From assembly GCF_013283745.1 (NCBI RefSeq), contig NZ_JABSTZ010000001.1, positions 1,258,406-1,322,405 on the forward strand: a stretch of DNA of 64,000 nucleotides, written 5' to 3'. Shown one piece after another: positions 35,962-46,304 of this stretch. Both the position numbers and the translations under genes were made by a program. This DNA is from Aeromicrobium stalagmiti. Lineage in GTDB: Bacteria; Actinomycetota; Actinomycetes; Propionibacteriales; Nocardioidaceae. Position 1 is the first letter of the stretch; each line of letters opens with the position of its first letter. Below the pieces are notes generated by a model. That model ran no database searches and was not told the DNA's origin. It saw only the letters and a list, made by a program, of their open reading frames with translations.

Positions 35962-35988
35962 TTACGTCGTCGTCCGGGCGCCCGCGGA

Positions 35989-37554
<1,566 letters not shown>

Positions 37555-37641
37555 GGGGTCCCCTCGGTGGCTGTGACGTGGATCACGCCACCCTAGGGGG
37601 TCCGGTCAACCGCCGTCATCGGCCGTTGACCGCCGCAACCG

Positions 37642-38091
37642 TCACGACTCGAGGGTCTCCGCGAGGCGCTCGAGCGTCTTGCGCATGCCGGACTTGGCCT
37701 TCGGCGCCATCTTGCTGCGCTTGAGGAAGAACTTCTGCTTGTCCTTCGACACGTCCCAGGTCTCCTTGACGAGCGTGCCGTCGGCGACGGGCTCGAGCTC
37801 GTAGCGCCAGATGCGTCCGCCGACGAGGCCCTTGGCGCCCGTCGTCCGCCACGCGATGCGCCGGTCCTGCTCGAACTCCACGACCTCGTTGGACGTCGTG
37901 TAGCCGACCCCCATGTGCATCGACATGCCGAACTTCGTGCCGAGGCTCAGCGGCCGTGAGGGCTGCTTGGTGCCCCGGACCGTCCCCGATCCGTCGAACT
38001 CGGCGTGCTTGGCGGCGTCCGAGAGCAGGGCGAAGATGTCCGCTGCCGGGGCCTTGATCGTGCGCTCGACGGTGATCGTGTCCGATGTCAT
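37642..38091 (-). CDS. SRPBCC (START/Bet v1-like) family protein
   Basis: A 149-residue helix-grip protein. It starts with the standard TVERTIKAPAADIFALLSDAAKHAEFDGSG and has the central YTTSNEVVEFEQDRRIAWRTT strand pair of polyketide-cyclase/dehydrase-like SRPBCC proteins. This fold binds hydrophobic ligands. No catalytic residues are evident. It may share a transcript with the ligase downstream, which would fit a lipid role, but this is inferred from position only. Confidence 0.82.
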   Translation of the reverse strand: MTSDTITVERTIKAPAADIFALLSDAAKHAEFDGSGTVRGTKQPSRPLSLGTKFGMSMHMGVGYTTSNEVVEFEQDRRIAWRTTGAKGLVGGRIWRYELEPVADGTLVKETWDVSKDKQKFFLKRSKMAPKAKSGMRKTLERLAETLES

Positions 38092-38155
38092 GGGTCCATC
38101 TGATCGGTCCGCCGATCTGCCCGCAACCCCAAGTGGTCGTCGCTAGGCTGCGGCC

Positions 38156-38959
38156 ATGACGCTGGTGGACGAGCAGACCGTCGAGGACTATCGCCGGGAC
38201 GGGGTGGTCTGCGTCCGCGGGCTGCTCGACCCCGACGAGGTGGAGTGGGCGCGCGAGGCCGTCGCGGACGTGCTCGAGGCCCCCGGGCCCCTCGCGCAGG
38301 TGGCGAGCGGGGCGGACGATCCCGGCTTCTTCATCGAGGACTTCCGCCGGTGGCGCGACCTCCCCGCGATCGGCGACCTGGCGCTGCACTCCCGGGCCGG
38401 ACAGGTCGCCGCCGAGCTGATGCGCTCGCCGACCGTGCGGCTCTTCCACGACCACGTGCTCGTCAAGGAGGGCGGGACGACCCAGCGGACGCCGTGGCAC
38501 CAGGACCAGCCCTACTACAACGTCGACGGCCGGGGCGTCAGCGCCTGGATCCCCGTCGATCCCGTGCCGGAGGGCGGCTGCCTCGAGCTGGTCGCCGCGA
38601 CGCACCGGGGTCCGTGGCTGATGCCGCGCACGTTCCTCGACGGCGAGGCCAGGTGGTTCCCGGAGGGCTCGCTGCAGGAGCTGCCCGACATCGAGGCCGA
38701 TCGGGCCGCTTACGACATCCGGCGCTTCGAGATGGAGCCGGGCGACGCGATCTTCTTCGACTTCCTGACGGTGCACGGAGCGCCCGGCTTCCCGTTCGCC
38801 GGCCGGCGCCGCGTCCTGTCGCTCCGCTACCTCTCCGCCGAGGCCCGCCACGCGCCCCGGCACTGGCGCACCTCGCCACCGTTCGACGGGCTCGTCGACG
38901 AGCTCGACGACGGCGCGTCGATGGACCATCCCCTCTTCCCGGTCGTCTGGCCGGCCTGA
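38156..38959 (+). CDS. Phytanoyl-CoA dioxygenase family protein
   Basis: An Fe(II)/2-oxoglutarate-dependent oxygenase of 267 residues. The iron triad is visible: His and Asp in TPWHQDQPYYN (HxD near residues 117-119) and the distal His in FLTVHGAPG (near 203). The 2-oxoglutarate-binding Arg is probably in RRRVLSLRYL. Substrates of the family range from phytanoyl-CoA to small natural products; none can be chosen here. The start lies 6 bases after TAGGCT (38144-38149), suggesting a leaderless mRNA. purF follows on the same strand but with its own promoter. Confidence 0.88.
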   Translation: MTLVDEQTVEDYRRDGVVCVRGLLDPDEVEWAREAVADVLEAPGPLAQVASGADDPGFFIEDFRRWRDLPAIGDLALHSRAGQVAAELMRSPTVRLFHDHVLVKEGGTTQRTPWHQDQPYYNVDGRGVSAWIPVDPVPEGGCLELVAATHRGPWLMPRTFLDGEARWFPEGSLQELPDIEADRAAYDIRRFEMEPGDAIFFDFLTVHGAPGFPFAGRRRVLSLRYLSAEARHAPRHWRTSPPFDGLVDELDDGASMDHPLFPVVWPA

Positions 38960-38974
38960 CGTCACACCGAAAGA

Positions 38975-39005
38975 TTGGGACCTGGCAGGGACCGGCCCCT
39001 ACACT
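38975..39005 (+). promoter_or_regulatory. Promoter of purF (leaderless)
   Basis: TTGGGA (38975-38980) and TACACT (39000-39005) are 19 bases apart. The -10 ends 6 bases before GTG 39012, so transcription should start at the start codon. Confidence 0.6.
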
Positions 39006-39011
39006 TGTGAC

Positions 39012-40505
39012 GTGCCCCGCGGAGATGGACGCCTCACCCATGACCTTGATCCTCAGGACGCCGGACCCCAGGACGCCTGTGGCGTCTTCGGTGTCTGGGC
39101 GCCCGGCGAGGAAGTCGCCAAGCTGACCTACTTCGGTCTCTATGCGCTGCAGCACCGCGGCCAGGAGTCCGCAGGCATCGCGGTCAGCAACGGCCGACAG
39201 ATCCTCGTCTACAAGGACATGGGGCTCGTCTCCCAGGTCTTCGACGAGGCGACGCTCGAGTCGCTGAAGGGCGAGGTCGCGATCGGCCACGCGCGCTACT
39301 CGACCACCGGCTCCAGCGTCTGGCACAACGCCCAGCCGACGTTCCGCCCGACGGCGGCCGGCTCCGTCGCCCTCGGTCACAACGGCAACCTCACCAACAC
39401 CGCCGAGCTGATCGACCTGCTCCGCGCCCGCGACGCCGAGTCCGGCCGCGACTCCGGCAAGGGCGAGACCGCGACGTCCGACACCTCGGTGATGGCCTCG
39501 CTGCTCGCGTCCTACCCCGACCGCTCGGTCGAGGAGGCCGCCCTCGAGGTGCTGCCGCTGCTGCGCGGCGCCTTCTCGCTCGTGTTCATGGACGAGGGCA
39601 CGCTCTACGCCGCTCGCGACCCCCAGGGCATCCGCCCCCTCGTGCTGGGTCGCCTCGAGCGCGGCTGGGTCGTCGCCAGCGAGACCGCCGCCCTCGACAT
39701 CGTCGGCGCCTCCTTCATCCGCGAGATCCAGCCCGGCGAGTTCGTCGCGATCGACGAGAACGGTCTGCGGTCCGAGCGCTTCGCCAAGGCCGAGCCCAAG
39801 GGCTGCATCTTCGAGTACGTCTACCTCGCCCGTCCCGACACGACGATCTCCGACCAGCGCGTGTTCTCGGTGCGCGCCGAGATCGGTCGCCGGCTCGCCC
39901 GGGAGTTCCCCGTCGACGCCGACCTGGTCATCCCGGTGCCGGAGTCGGGCACGCCGGCCGCGATCGGCTATGCCGAGGAGTCGGGCATCCCGTTCGGTCA
40001 CGGCCTGGTCAAGAACTCCTACGTCGGCCGCACGTTCATCCAGCCGTCGCAGACGCTGCGCCAGCTCGGCATCCGGCTCAAGCTCAACCCGCTGCGCGAC
40101 GTCATCGCGGGCAAGCGGCTCGTCGTCGTCGACGACTCGATCGTCCGCGGCAACACTCAGCGCGCCCTCGTGCGGATGCTGCGCGAGTTCGGCGCCGCCG
40201 AGGTCCACGTGCGCATCTCGTCGCCGCCGGTCAAGTGGCCCTGCTTCTACGGCATCGACTTCGCCTCGCGCGCCGAGCTCATCGCCAACGGCATCTCGGT
40301 CGACGAGATCTGCCGGTCGATCGGCGCCGACTCGCTGGCGTACGTCACGCTCGACCAGCTCGTCGAGGCGACCAACATCCCCAAGGACAACCTGTGCCGG
40401 GCGTGCTTCGACGGCATCTATCCCGTCGCGCTCCCGGAGGACGACCTGATCGGCAAGCACCTCCTCGAGGTCCAGGACCAGCTCCCGCTCGAGGTCATCC
40501 AGTGA
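39012..40505 (+). CDS. purF: Amidophosphoribosyltransferase
   Basis: Commits PRPP to purine synthesis by making phosphoribosylamine. 497 residues. The catalytic cysteine is in DACGVFGV (near residue 23) after a propeptide of 22 residues, as expected for the type that is cleaved to expose Cys. The PRPP loop is VVVDDSIVRGNTQ (near 372-384). Cysteines in KGCIFEY, PCFYGIDF and NLCRACFDG are the ligands of the structural [4Fe-4S] cluster of this subtype. It overlaps purM by 4 bases (GTGA). Confidence 0.97.
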   Translation: MPRGDGRLTHDLDPQDAGPQDACGVFGVWAPGEEVAKLTYFGLYALQHRGQESAGIAVSNGRQILVYKDMGLVSQVFDEATLESLKGEVAIGHARYSTTGSSVWHNAQPTFRPTAAGSVALGHNGNLTNTAELIDLLRARDAESGRDSGKGETATSDTSVMASLLASYPDRSVEEAALEVLPLLRGAFSLVFMDEGTLYAARDPQGIRPLVLGRLERGWVVASETAALDIVGASFIREIQPGEFVAIDENGLRSERFAKAEPKGCIFEYVYLARPDTTISDQRVFSVRAEIGRRLAREFPVDADLVIPVPESGTPAAIGYAEESGIPFGHGLVKNSYVGRTFIQPSQTLRQLGIRLKLNPLRDVIAGKRLVVVDDSIVRGNTQRALVRMLREFGAAEVHVRISSPPVKWPCFYGIDFASRAELIANGISVDEICRSIGADSLAYVTLDQLVEATNIPKDNLCRACFDGIYPVALPEDDLIGKHLLEVQDQLPLEVIQ

Positions 40506-41569
40506 CCGGCACCCCGACGTCCTACGCCTCGGCCGGCGTCTCCATCGAGGAGGGCGACCGCGCGGTCGAGCTCATGAAGGAGTGGGTCGAGAAGGCCCGT
40601 CGTCCCGAGGTCGTCGGTGGCATCGGCGGCTTCGCCGGGCTCTTCGACGCCACCGCGCTCAAGGCCTACGACCGTCCGCTGCTGGCGACGTCCGCCGACG
40701 GTGTCGGCACCAAGGTGCAGATCGCCCAGCGCATGGACAAGCACGACACGATCGGCTTCGACCTGGTCGGCATGCTGGTCGACGACCTCGTGGTGTGCGG
40801 CGCGGAGCCGCTGTTCATGACCGACTACATCGCGACCGGCAAGGTCGTCCCCGAGCGCATCGCCGACATCGTCAAGGGCATCGCCCAGGCGTGCGCCGAG
40901 TCGGGCACGGCCCTGCTGGGTGGCGAGACCGCCGAGCACCCGGGCCTGCTGGGCGTCGACGAGTACGACATCGCCGGCTCCACGACCGGCGTCGTCGAGG
41001 CCGATGCGCTGCTGGGCGCCGAGCTCGTCCGCCCCGGTGACGTCGTCATCGCGATGGCGTCGAGTGGTCTGCACTCCAACGGCTACTCGCTGGTGCGCCA
41101 CGTGTTCTTCACGCAGGCGGGCTGGGAGCTCGACCGGCACGTCCCCGAGCTCGGCACGACGCTGGGCGAGGAGCTGCTGACCCCGACGCGGCTCTACACG
41201 CTGCCGTGCCTGGCCCTGGCCAAGGCCGTCGAGGTCCACGCGATGTCGCACATCACCGGCGGCGGGCTCGCAGCCAACCTGGCCCGGGTCGTTCCCCCGA
41301 CCGTGTCGGTGCGCGTCGACCGCTCGTCGTGGACGCCGCAGCCCGTCTTCGGTCTCGTCGGATCGCTCGGTGGAGTCTCCCAGGCCGATCTCGACCTGGC
41401 GCTCAACATGGGCGTCGGCATGGTCGCCCTCGTGGCGCCCGACGCGGCCGACGGGGCTCTGCGCCTGCTCGCCGAGCACGGCATCGACGCCTGGATCGCG
41501 GGCGACGTCGCCGAGGCCGGCGTGCACGGCGAGGGCGGAACAGTCACCCTCACCGGCTCCCAGGGCTGA
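40502..41569 (+). CDS. purM: Phosphoribosylformylglycinamidine cyclo-ligase
   Basis: AIR synthetase: ATP-dependent ring closure of FGAM. 355 residues, normal length. Conserved blocks are YASAGVSIEEGDRAVE at the N-terminus, TSADGVGTKVQIA (near 59-71), LLGGETAEHPG and HITGGGLAANLARVVP. The start is the GTG overlapping the purF stop, indicating coupled translation. A DUF3073 gene follows, as in Mycobacterium and Streptomyces. Confidence 0.97.
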   Translation: MTGTPTSYASAGVSIEEGDRAVELMKEWVEKARRPEVVGGIGGFAGLFDATALKAYDRPLLATSADGVGTKVQIAQRMDKHDTIGFDLVGMLVDDLVVCGAEPLFMTDYIATGKVVPERIADIVKGIAQACAESGTALLGGETAEHPGLLGVDEYDIAGSTTGVVEADALLGAELVRPGDVVIAMASSGLHSNGYSLVRHVFFTQAGWELDRHVPELGTTLGEELLTPTRLYTLPCLALAKAVEVHAMSHITGGGLAANLARVVPPTVSVRVDRSSWTPQPVFGLVGSLGGVSQADLDLALNMGVGMVALVAPDAADGALRLLAEHGIDAWIAGDVAEAGVHGEGGTVTLTGSQG

Positions 41570-41683
41570 ACCTGTTCGAGAATCTCGGGCCCATTGGGGG
41601 GTCGATGACACTTTTGTTGTCACCTTTGGGTACGATTGTCAGCACGACAAACTGACTATTTCTCTGCGAGGGGGTCGAGCCTT

Positions 41684-41854
41684 ATGGGCCGCGGCCGTGC
41701 GAAAGCCAAACAGACCAAAGTTGCGCGCGACTTGAAGTACCGGACTCCGGACACAGACTTCAACACCCTGCAGCGTGAGCTCCATGGTGAGTCGGGCGAC
41801 CCGATTCCGGAGCAGTACCGCGACCTCGAACGAGAAGACCCGGCGGCCAGCTGA
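41684..41854 (+). CDS. DUF3073 small basic protein
   Basis: A 56-residue protein of the actinobacterial DUF3073 family: GRGRAKAKQTKVARDLKYR followed by the DFNTLQRELHG segment. Its position after purM is conserved in Mycobacterium (Rv0810c) and Streptomyces (SCO4088), but the function is unknown. A longer in-frame start upstream exists, yet the family begins at MGRGRAK, so 41684 is chosen. A TACGAT -10 candidate (41631-41636) and an upstream TGACA-N7-TGTCA repeat (41606-41622) lie in the 114-base gap, which otherwise holds nothing coding. Confidence 0.93.
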   Translation: MGRGRAKAKQTKVARDLKYRTPDTDFNTLQRELHGESGDPIPEQYRDLEREDPAAS

Positions 41855-41958
41855 GGCTGGTCACGACGCACGACTGGCGCGAGCCGGTCGACGTCGATCA
41901 CATCGTCGCGATCCGTCGTGACGCTGCACGCCGCGCGATCGGTGGCGCACTGCACCAG

Positions 41959-42450
41959 GTGCTCGAGGTGCTGGCCTACGCCCTCGACGAGGCCGCCTGC
42001 GGAACGACGCGCGCCATCGACGTGATCGTGCACTCCGACGGATCGGTGTCGGTGGCGGATGACGGTCGGGGCACCGACACGCGGCAGGACGACCGCGGGG
42101 TGTGGAGGGTCAAGCCGGTCATGGCGACAGCCGACCTCAGGTTCTTCGACGTCCCGGGCGCGCCGGTGCTCACGGACGGTCTGCCCCGCGCCGGCATGTC
42201 GGTCGTCACGGCGCTCAGCGAGTGGCTCGTCCACACCAACGTCCGCCACGACACGGCGTGGTCGGCGCGCTACGAGTGGGGCCTGCCGGCCGGACCTCCT
42301 GAGTCGGTCGAGGCGGGCCGAACGACCGGCACCACCGTGCGGTTCATGCCCGACACGGGCCTGCTCGGTGGGCCGCTCGACGTGGCGGCCCTGGGCGCGG
42401 CGATCGCGGCGGTGCGTTCGCCCGCCGCGATCCACCTCGCTGGTGCCTGA
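41959..42450 (+). CDS. GyrB-like GHKL ATPase domain protein, degenerate
   Basis: A 163-residue protein resembling only the N-terminal ATPase domain of DNA gyrase B: the DNA-gyrase pattern IDVIVHSDGSVSVADDGRG (G1 box) and GTTVRFMPDTGLL (T-P-D motif, as in gyrase TTVTFWPD) are clear. The N-box, normally EVVDNSVDEA, reads EVLAYALDEA, so the Mg/ATP-binding Asn is a Tyr. No transducer or TOPRIM domain follows. Gyrase-like sequence also continues in frame upstream of this GTG (VDVDHIVAIRRDAARR, about 41890-41940) without a standard start, so the true start is probably near 41857 with a non-canonical codon such as CTG. It lies between DUF3073 and valine dehydrogenase, ending 3 bases from the latter. 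Confidence 0.7.
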   Translation: MLEVLAYALDEAACGTTRAIDVIVHSDGSVSVADDGRGTDTRQDDRGVWRVKPVMATADLRFFDVPGAPVLTDGLPRAGMSVVTALSEWLVHTNVRHDTAWSARYEWGLPAGPPESVEAGRTTGTTVRFMPDTGLLGGPLDVAALGAAIAAVRSPAAIHLAGA

Positions 42451-42452
42451 GG

Positions 42453-43574
42453 TCAGCCCTTCGGCAGGTAGACCTGACGCAGGCGTCCGACCTCGCGCAT
42501 GCGCTGCTCGGCCACGCGGTCAGCGGCGATCGACGGCGGGACGCCGTCGGCCTTGGCCCGCTCCAGCACGCTCAGCGTCGTGTCGAAGATCTTGGTCGCC
42601 CGCATCTTGGCCCGGTCGAAGTCGAAGCCCTCGAGCTCGTCGGCGACCTGGATGACCCCGCCGGCGTTGACGCAGTAGTCGGGGGCGTAGGTGATGCCGC
42701 GCTCCTCGAGACGCTTCTCGATGCCGTCGTGGGCCAGCTGGTTGTTGGCCGCACCGCACACGACGGTGGCGGTGAGGGCCTCGATCGACTCGTCGTCGAG
42801 CGCGCCGCCGAGGGCGCAGGGTGCGTAGATGTCGAGCGGCTCGCGGATGAGCGTGTCGGTGTCGGCGACCGCGGTGATCGACGGGTAGGTCTCACGCAGC
42901 GCCGTCACGGCCGGCTCGTAGGGGTCGGTGACGACGACGTGGGCGCCCTCGTCGACGAGGTGACCGACCAGGTGCCTGCCGACCTTGCCGACGCCGGCGA
43001 CGCCGATCCGCTTGCCGGCCAAGGACGTGTCGCCCCACAGGTGCTGGGCCGAGGCGCGCATCCCCTGGTAGACGCCGAAGGCGGTGAGCACGGACGAGTC
43101 GCCGGCGCCGCCGTGCTCGACGGTCCGGCCGGTGACGAACTCGCACTCGCGGGCGATGAGATCCATGTCGGGCGAGAACGTGCCGACGTCGCACGCCGTG
43201 AAGTAGCGGCCGTTGAGCGACTGGACGAACCGTCCGTAGGCGCGCAGCAGCGCCTCGGTCTTGAGGGTCGTGGGATCGCCGATGATGACGGCCTTGCCGC
43301 CGCCGAGGTCGAGGCCGGCCAGCGCGTTCTTGTAGGCCATGCCCTGCGACAGGTTGAGGACGTCGGTGAGCGCGTCGGCCTCCGAGGCGTACGGGTAGAA
43401 GCGGGTGCCGCCGAGGGCGGGGCCGAGGGCCGTCGAGTAGATGGCGATGATCGCCTTGAGGCCGGTGGCCTCGTCGTGGCAGAAGACGACCTGCTCGTGC
43501 CGGCTGCCGAAGGGCGACGGCGCGTGGGGCGAGGGGGGTGTCGTCGGGACGGGCGGGGTGCTGCGATCGGTCAC
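42453..43574 (-). CDS. vdh: Leucine/valine (branched-chain) dehydrogenase
   Basis: NAD+-dependent oxidative deamination of a branched-chain amino acid, a Glu/Leu/Phe/Val dehydrogenase family member of 373 residues from this start. The substrate-binding block [12 protein letters not shown] and the catalytic [20 protein letters not shown] (Lys near residues 83 and 95 region) are followed by the NAD-binding [16 protein letters not shown] and NNQLA. A longer start (ATG 43625) adds a Ser/Thr/Pro-rich leader unlike the family; I prefer GTG 43574. In Streptomyces valine dehydrogenase occupies the same place after purM and DUF3073. It supplies branched-chain precursors for fatty acids. It is convergent with the GyrB-like gene. 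Confidence 0.92.
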   Translation of the reverse strand: MTDRSTPPVPTTPPSPHAPSPFGSRHEQVVFCHDEATGLKAIIAIYSTALGPALGGTRFYPYASEADALTDVLNLSQGMAYKNALAGLDLGGGKAVIIGDPTTLKTEALLRAYGRFVQSLNGRYFTACDVGTFSPDMDLIARECEFVTGRTVEHGGAGDSSVLTAFGVYQGMRASAQHLWGDTSLAGKRIGVAGVGKVGRHLVGHLVDEGAHVVVTDPYEPAVTALRETYPSITAVADTDTLIREPLDIYAPCALGGALDDESIEALTATVVCGAANNQLAHDGIEKRLEERGITYAPDYCVNAGGVIQVADELEGFDFDRAKMRATKIFDTTLSVLERAKADGVPPSIAADRVAEQRMREVGRLRQVYLPKG

Positions 43575-43680
43575 GGTAGTGCTCTCTGTCGTGGATGGCG
43601 GGGGAGCGGTGGTGGGCTCCTCCATCGGATGAGCCGCGGGGTGGTGCGGCTCACACCTGACTCTACTCGTGACGGCGGGT

Positions 43681-44454
43681 TCAGGCTGCCGGTGTGCGCA
43701 CGCTCGTCGTCGTCCCGTCCTTCCAGACGACGAGGCCGGTCCGGTCGGGGCGGGTCTGCAGCCAGCCGGCCGCGTCCGGTCCGTGGGCGAACGCGGCGGT
43801 CGCGTCGATGTCGGCCCAGGTCAACGATCCCGTGACGACCGTGACCGACGCGACGCCCCGGGGCACGAGCCCCGTGCGCCCGTCGAGGATGTGCTGACCG
43901 CGGTGCGCGGTGCCCGACGTCGCCACCGCGCCGTCGACGATCGGCAGGACGGCCAGCACCCGCTCCGGCGCTCGCGGGTCCTCGATGCCGATCCGCCAGC
44001 CGGTCGAGCCGACGACCCGGGTGCGGCAGACCATGTCGCCCCCGGCCGACAGGCAGGTGTCGGTCGCTTCGAGATGATCCAGCAGGGCTGCAGCGCGCTC
44101 GATCGCCCAACCCTTCACGACGCCGCTGGGGTCGAGGGTCCGCGATCCGTCGGGGCTCGGGATCTGGACGTCGAACGCCCCGTCGCTCGCGACGCGGGCC
44201 TGCTCGGCGATGGCCAGCACCTCGACCAGCTCGGGAGGAGCATGCTCGAGGCGCAGGGATCCGTCGCGGACGCGGGAGACCGCCGAGTCGGCCCTGTAGG
44301 TGCTGAACATCCGGTCGACGTCCCGCAGCGACGCCACGACGTCGTGCCATGCCGCGAGTCCCTCGGGCGATCGGGCGTGCCGGCCTCGCAGGGCGAGGGT
44401 GACCGGCAGGCCCATGATCTGCTCGACGTGCCGGGTGGTGCCGGTCTCGCTCAC
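43681..44454 (-). CDS. apbE: FAD:protein FMN transferase (ApbE family)
   Basis: Attaches FMN covalently to Ser or Thr of a target protein outside the cytoplasm. 257 residues. Visible motifs are [13 protein letters not shown] (near 49-61), [29 protein letters not shown] (near 106-124), CLSAGGDM (near 134-141, metal/FAD site) and [11 protein letters not shown]. It lacks a lipoprotein signal, so export or anchoring is unclear; ApbE can also act inside. It follows the FMN-binding protein gene by 10 bases, and that protein carries an ApbE target motif. Confidence 0.92.
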   Translation of the reverse strand: MSETGTTRHVEQIMGLPVTLALRGRHARSPEGLAAWHDVVASLRDVDRMFSTYRADSAVSRVRDGSLRLEHAPPELVEVLAIAEQARVASDGAFDVQIPSPDGSRTLDPSGVVKGWAIERAAALLDHLEATDTCLSAGGDMVCRTRVVGSTGWRIGIEDPRAPERVLAVLPIVDGAVATSGTAHRGQHILDGRTGLVPRGVASVTVVTGSLTWADIDATAAFAHGPDAAGWLQTRPDRTGLVVWKDGTTTSVRTPAA

Positions 44455-44464
44455 AGGTCGGCGA

Positions 44465-44899
44465 TCACAGGTCGGCCTCGTCGATCGCCTCCTGCAGCGA
44501 CTGGAGGTAGCCCTGGCTGGTGACCGTCGCGCCGCTCACCATGTCGATGCTCGCGCTCTGGGCCTGCAGCGTCTCCTCGACGAGGATCGGCAGGGCGTAG
44601 GAGTTGATCTCCTGGTCCTTCGGGTTCTGTGTCGGGTAGACCGGCACGTCCACCGCGGTGATCTTGCCGCCGGCGACGGTCAGGGCGACCTGCACCGGGC
44701 CCCAGCGGGTGTCGACCGACGGACCCGTGACGGTCGAGCTCTCGCTCGTGGTCGTCTCGTCGCTGCTGCCGCTCGACCCCTGCCTGGCAGGTGTCGCGAC
44801 GATGCTCGTGTCGGCGGGGCCGGAGGTGGAGGTGTGGTAGCCGAGCAGCAGGACCAGGACGGTCAGGGTGCTCAGGGACCACAGGACGATGCGTCTCAT
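44465..44899 (-). CDS. Exported FMN-binding domain protein
   Basis: A 144-residue protein with an N-terminal membrane helix or signal (about residues 3-22), a Ser/Thr-rich linker and an FMN-binding domain (about 65-140). The final SGATVTSQGY is the classical S/T-GA-T flavinylation motif, where Thr receives FMN from ApbE. The start at 44899 is the ATG of a membrane-targeting N-terminus; a longer frame upstream overlaps the reductase gene. The gene sits between reductase and apbE, so this is the likely electron acceptor of the reductase and the substrate of ApbE. Confidence 0.9.
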   Translation of the reverse strand: MRRIVLWSLSTLTVLVLLLGYHTSTSGPADTSIVATPARQGSSGSSDETTTSESSTVTGPSVDTRWGPVQVALTVAGGKITAVDVPVYPTQNPKDQEINSYALPILVEETLQAQSASIDMVSGATVTSQGYLQSLQEAIDEADL

Positions 44900-44903
44900 G
44901 GGA

Positions 44904-46304
44904 TCACCAGCTGAAGCTTTCGAGATGGATCTGGTCGGCGGGAGTGCCCGCGTCGACCAGAGTCTGGACGACCTGGGCGGTCCAGGCTGACGGGCCGCAC
45001 ACGTAGACGTCACGGGCGGCGATGTCGGGCACCCAGTGGGTGAGCGACCGGACGTCGCTGGCGGTGCCGGCATGGGAGCCGAGCCACGACTCGGGGGACC
45101 GGCGTGGTCCGGGCAGCCAGAGCAGCTGCAGGCCTCGCTGGGTCGCGAGGTCGGCGAGCTCGACCTCCATCAGGGGGCGGACGCGGAACCGCTGCAGCAG
45201 GACGGCCTCGCCAGGGGCGTAGTCGAGGCCCTCGGCCAGGGCGCGCAGCGGCGTGACGCCCACCCCGGCCCCGATGAACGCGACGCGGTCGCGGGTCCGG
45301 GCGCGGTCGCTGAGCCGTCCGAACGGCCCCTCGAAGACGACCCGGGTGCCGGGCTCGAGGTCGCGCAGTCGCGCGCTCTGGTCGCCCAGCGCCTTGACGG
45401 TGATGCGCAGGGTGTCGCCGTCGGGGGCTGCCGAGAGCGAGTAGGGGTTGCCTCGGGTGCGGCCGGCGCCGTTGAGGAACCGCCACACGAAGAACTGGCC
45501 CGCCTCGGCGCGAAGGGCGTGAAGGCGTCTACCGCCGAGGTGCACCGAGACGACGTCGTCCTCGACGACGACCGCCGTCACCCGCAGCTGGTGGCGCAGG
45601 TTGCGCCACAGCGGCAGCCCCATGCGGAACACGACAACGGCACCGGCCGCGACGCCCCAGGCCGTCCACCAGAAGACGGTGCGGGCGGTCGAGGTCAGCA
45701 GATCCTGGCCCGTCCACAGCTGGTGGGGCAGGGCGAGGCCGACGCCGAGATAGGCGTAGAGGTGCAGCAGGTGCCACGACTCGTAGCGCAGGCGGGCACG
45801 TGCTGCACGGATGCTGGTCATGACGACCATCACGAGGCAGACCGTTCCGGCGACGGCCAGGAGCATGCCGGGGTCGTCGATCGTCGTGCGCCAGGCCTCG
45901 GCGAGCAGGTGGGGCAGTGATCCGCCGGCGTAGCCCCAGAGGATCAGGACGATGTGCACGACCATCAGGTTGAACGAGGTGAACCCCGTCAGGCGGTGCA
46001 GGTGGGCGAGGCGATCTTGGCCGAATGCTCGCTCGAGCACCGGGAGCCGCGACATCAGCACCACCTGCGCGAGCAGCAGCACCGAGGACGTCAGCCCCGT
46101 GAGGCGGCCGACGGAAAGCAGGCCGCTCTGCCAGCCGGTGAGGTCCTGGAAGCCGCGACCGGTGGCCCACCAGTAGGCGACGAGCAGCAGGCTCAGCCAC
46201 AGGGCCGAGCCCGCGGCGAGGCGCACCGCGGCGTCGACGCGGGCACGCCGCCCCCGCGGTGCGTGGGGACGTGCCGCCACCGGCGCGGTGACGGCGGCGG
46301 TCAC
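44904..46304 (-). CDS. Ferric-reductase-like membrane oxidoreductase (FAD/NAD domain)
   Basis: A 466-residue protein. The N-terminal ~245 residues have about six membrane helices including histidine pairs typical of heme-binding ferric reductase domains (LHRLTGFTSFNLMVVH, YESWHLLHLYAYLGVG). The C-terminal half is a ferredoxin-NADP+ reductase-like module: FFVWRFL, NPYSLSAAPDGD (FAD-binding RxYS-type), FIGAGVGVTPLRA (NAD(P)H pocket) and VYVCGPSAWT (C-G-P). It would move electrons from NAD(P)H through FAD and heme across the membrane. It overlaps the upstream gene by 4 bases and precedes the FMN-binding protein by 4, so it is clearly in an operon. Confidence 0.9.
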   Translation of the reverse strand: MTAAVTAPVAARPHAPRGRRARVDAAVRLAAGSALWLSLLLVAYWWATGRGFQDLTGWQSGLLSVGRLTGLTSSVLLLAQVVLMSRLPVLERAFGQDRLAHLHRLTGFTSFNLMVVHIVLILWGYAGGSLPHLLAEAWRTTIDDPGMLLAVAGTVCLVMVVMTSIRAARARLRYESWHLLHLYAYLGVGLALPHQLWTGQDLLTSTARTVFWWTAWGVAAGAVVVFRMGLPLWRNLRHQLRVTAVVVEDDVVSVHLGGRRLHALRAEAGQFFVWRFLNGAGRTRGNPYSLSAAPDGDTLRITVKALGDQSARLRDLEPGTRVVFEGPFGRLSDRARTRDRVAFIGAGVGVTPLRALAEGLDYAPGEAVLLQRFRVRPLMEVELADLATQRGLQLLWLPGPRRSPESWLGSHAGTASDVRSLTHWVPDIAARDVYVCGPSAWTAQVVQTLVDAGTPADQIHLESFSW

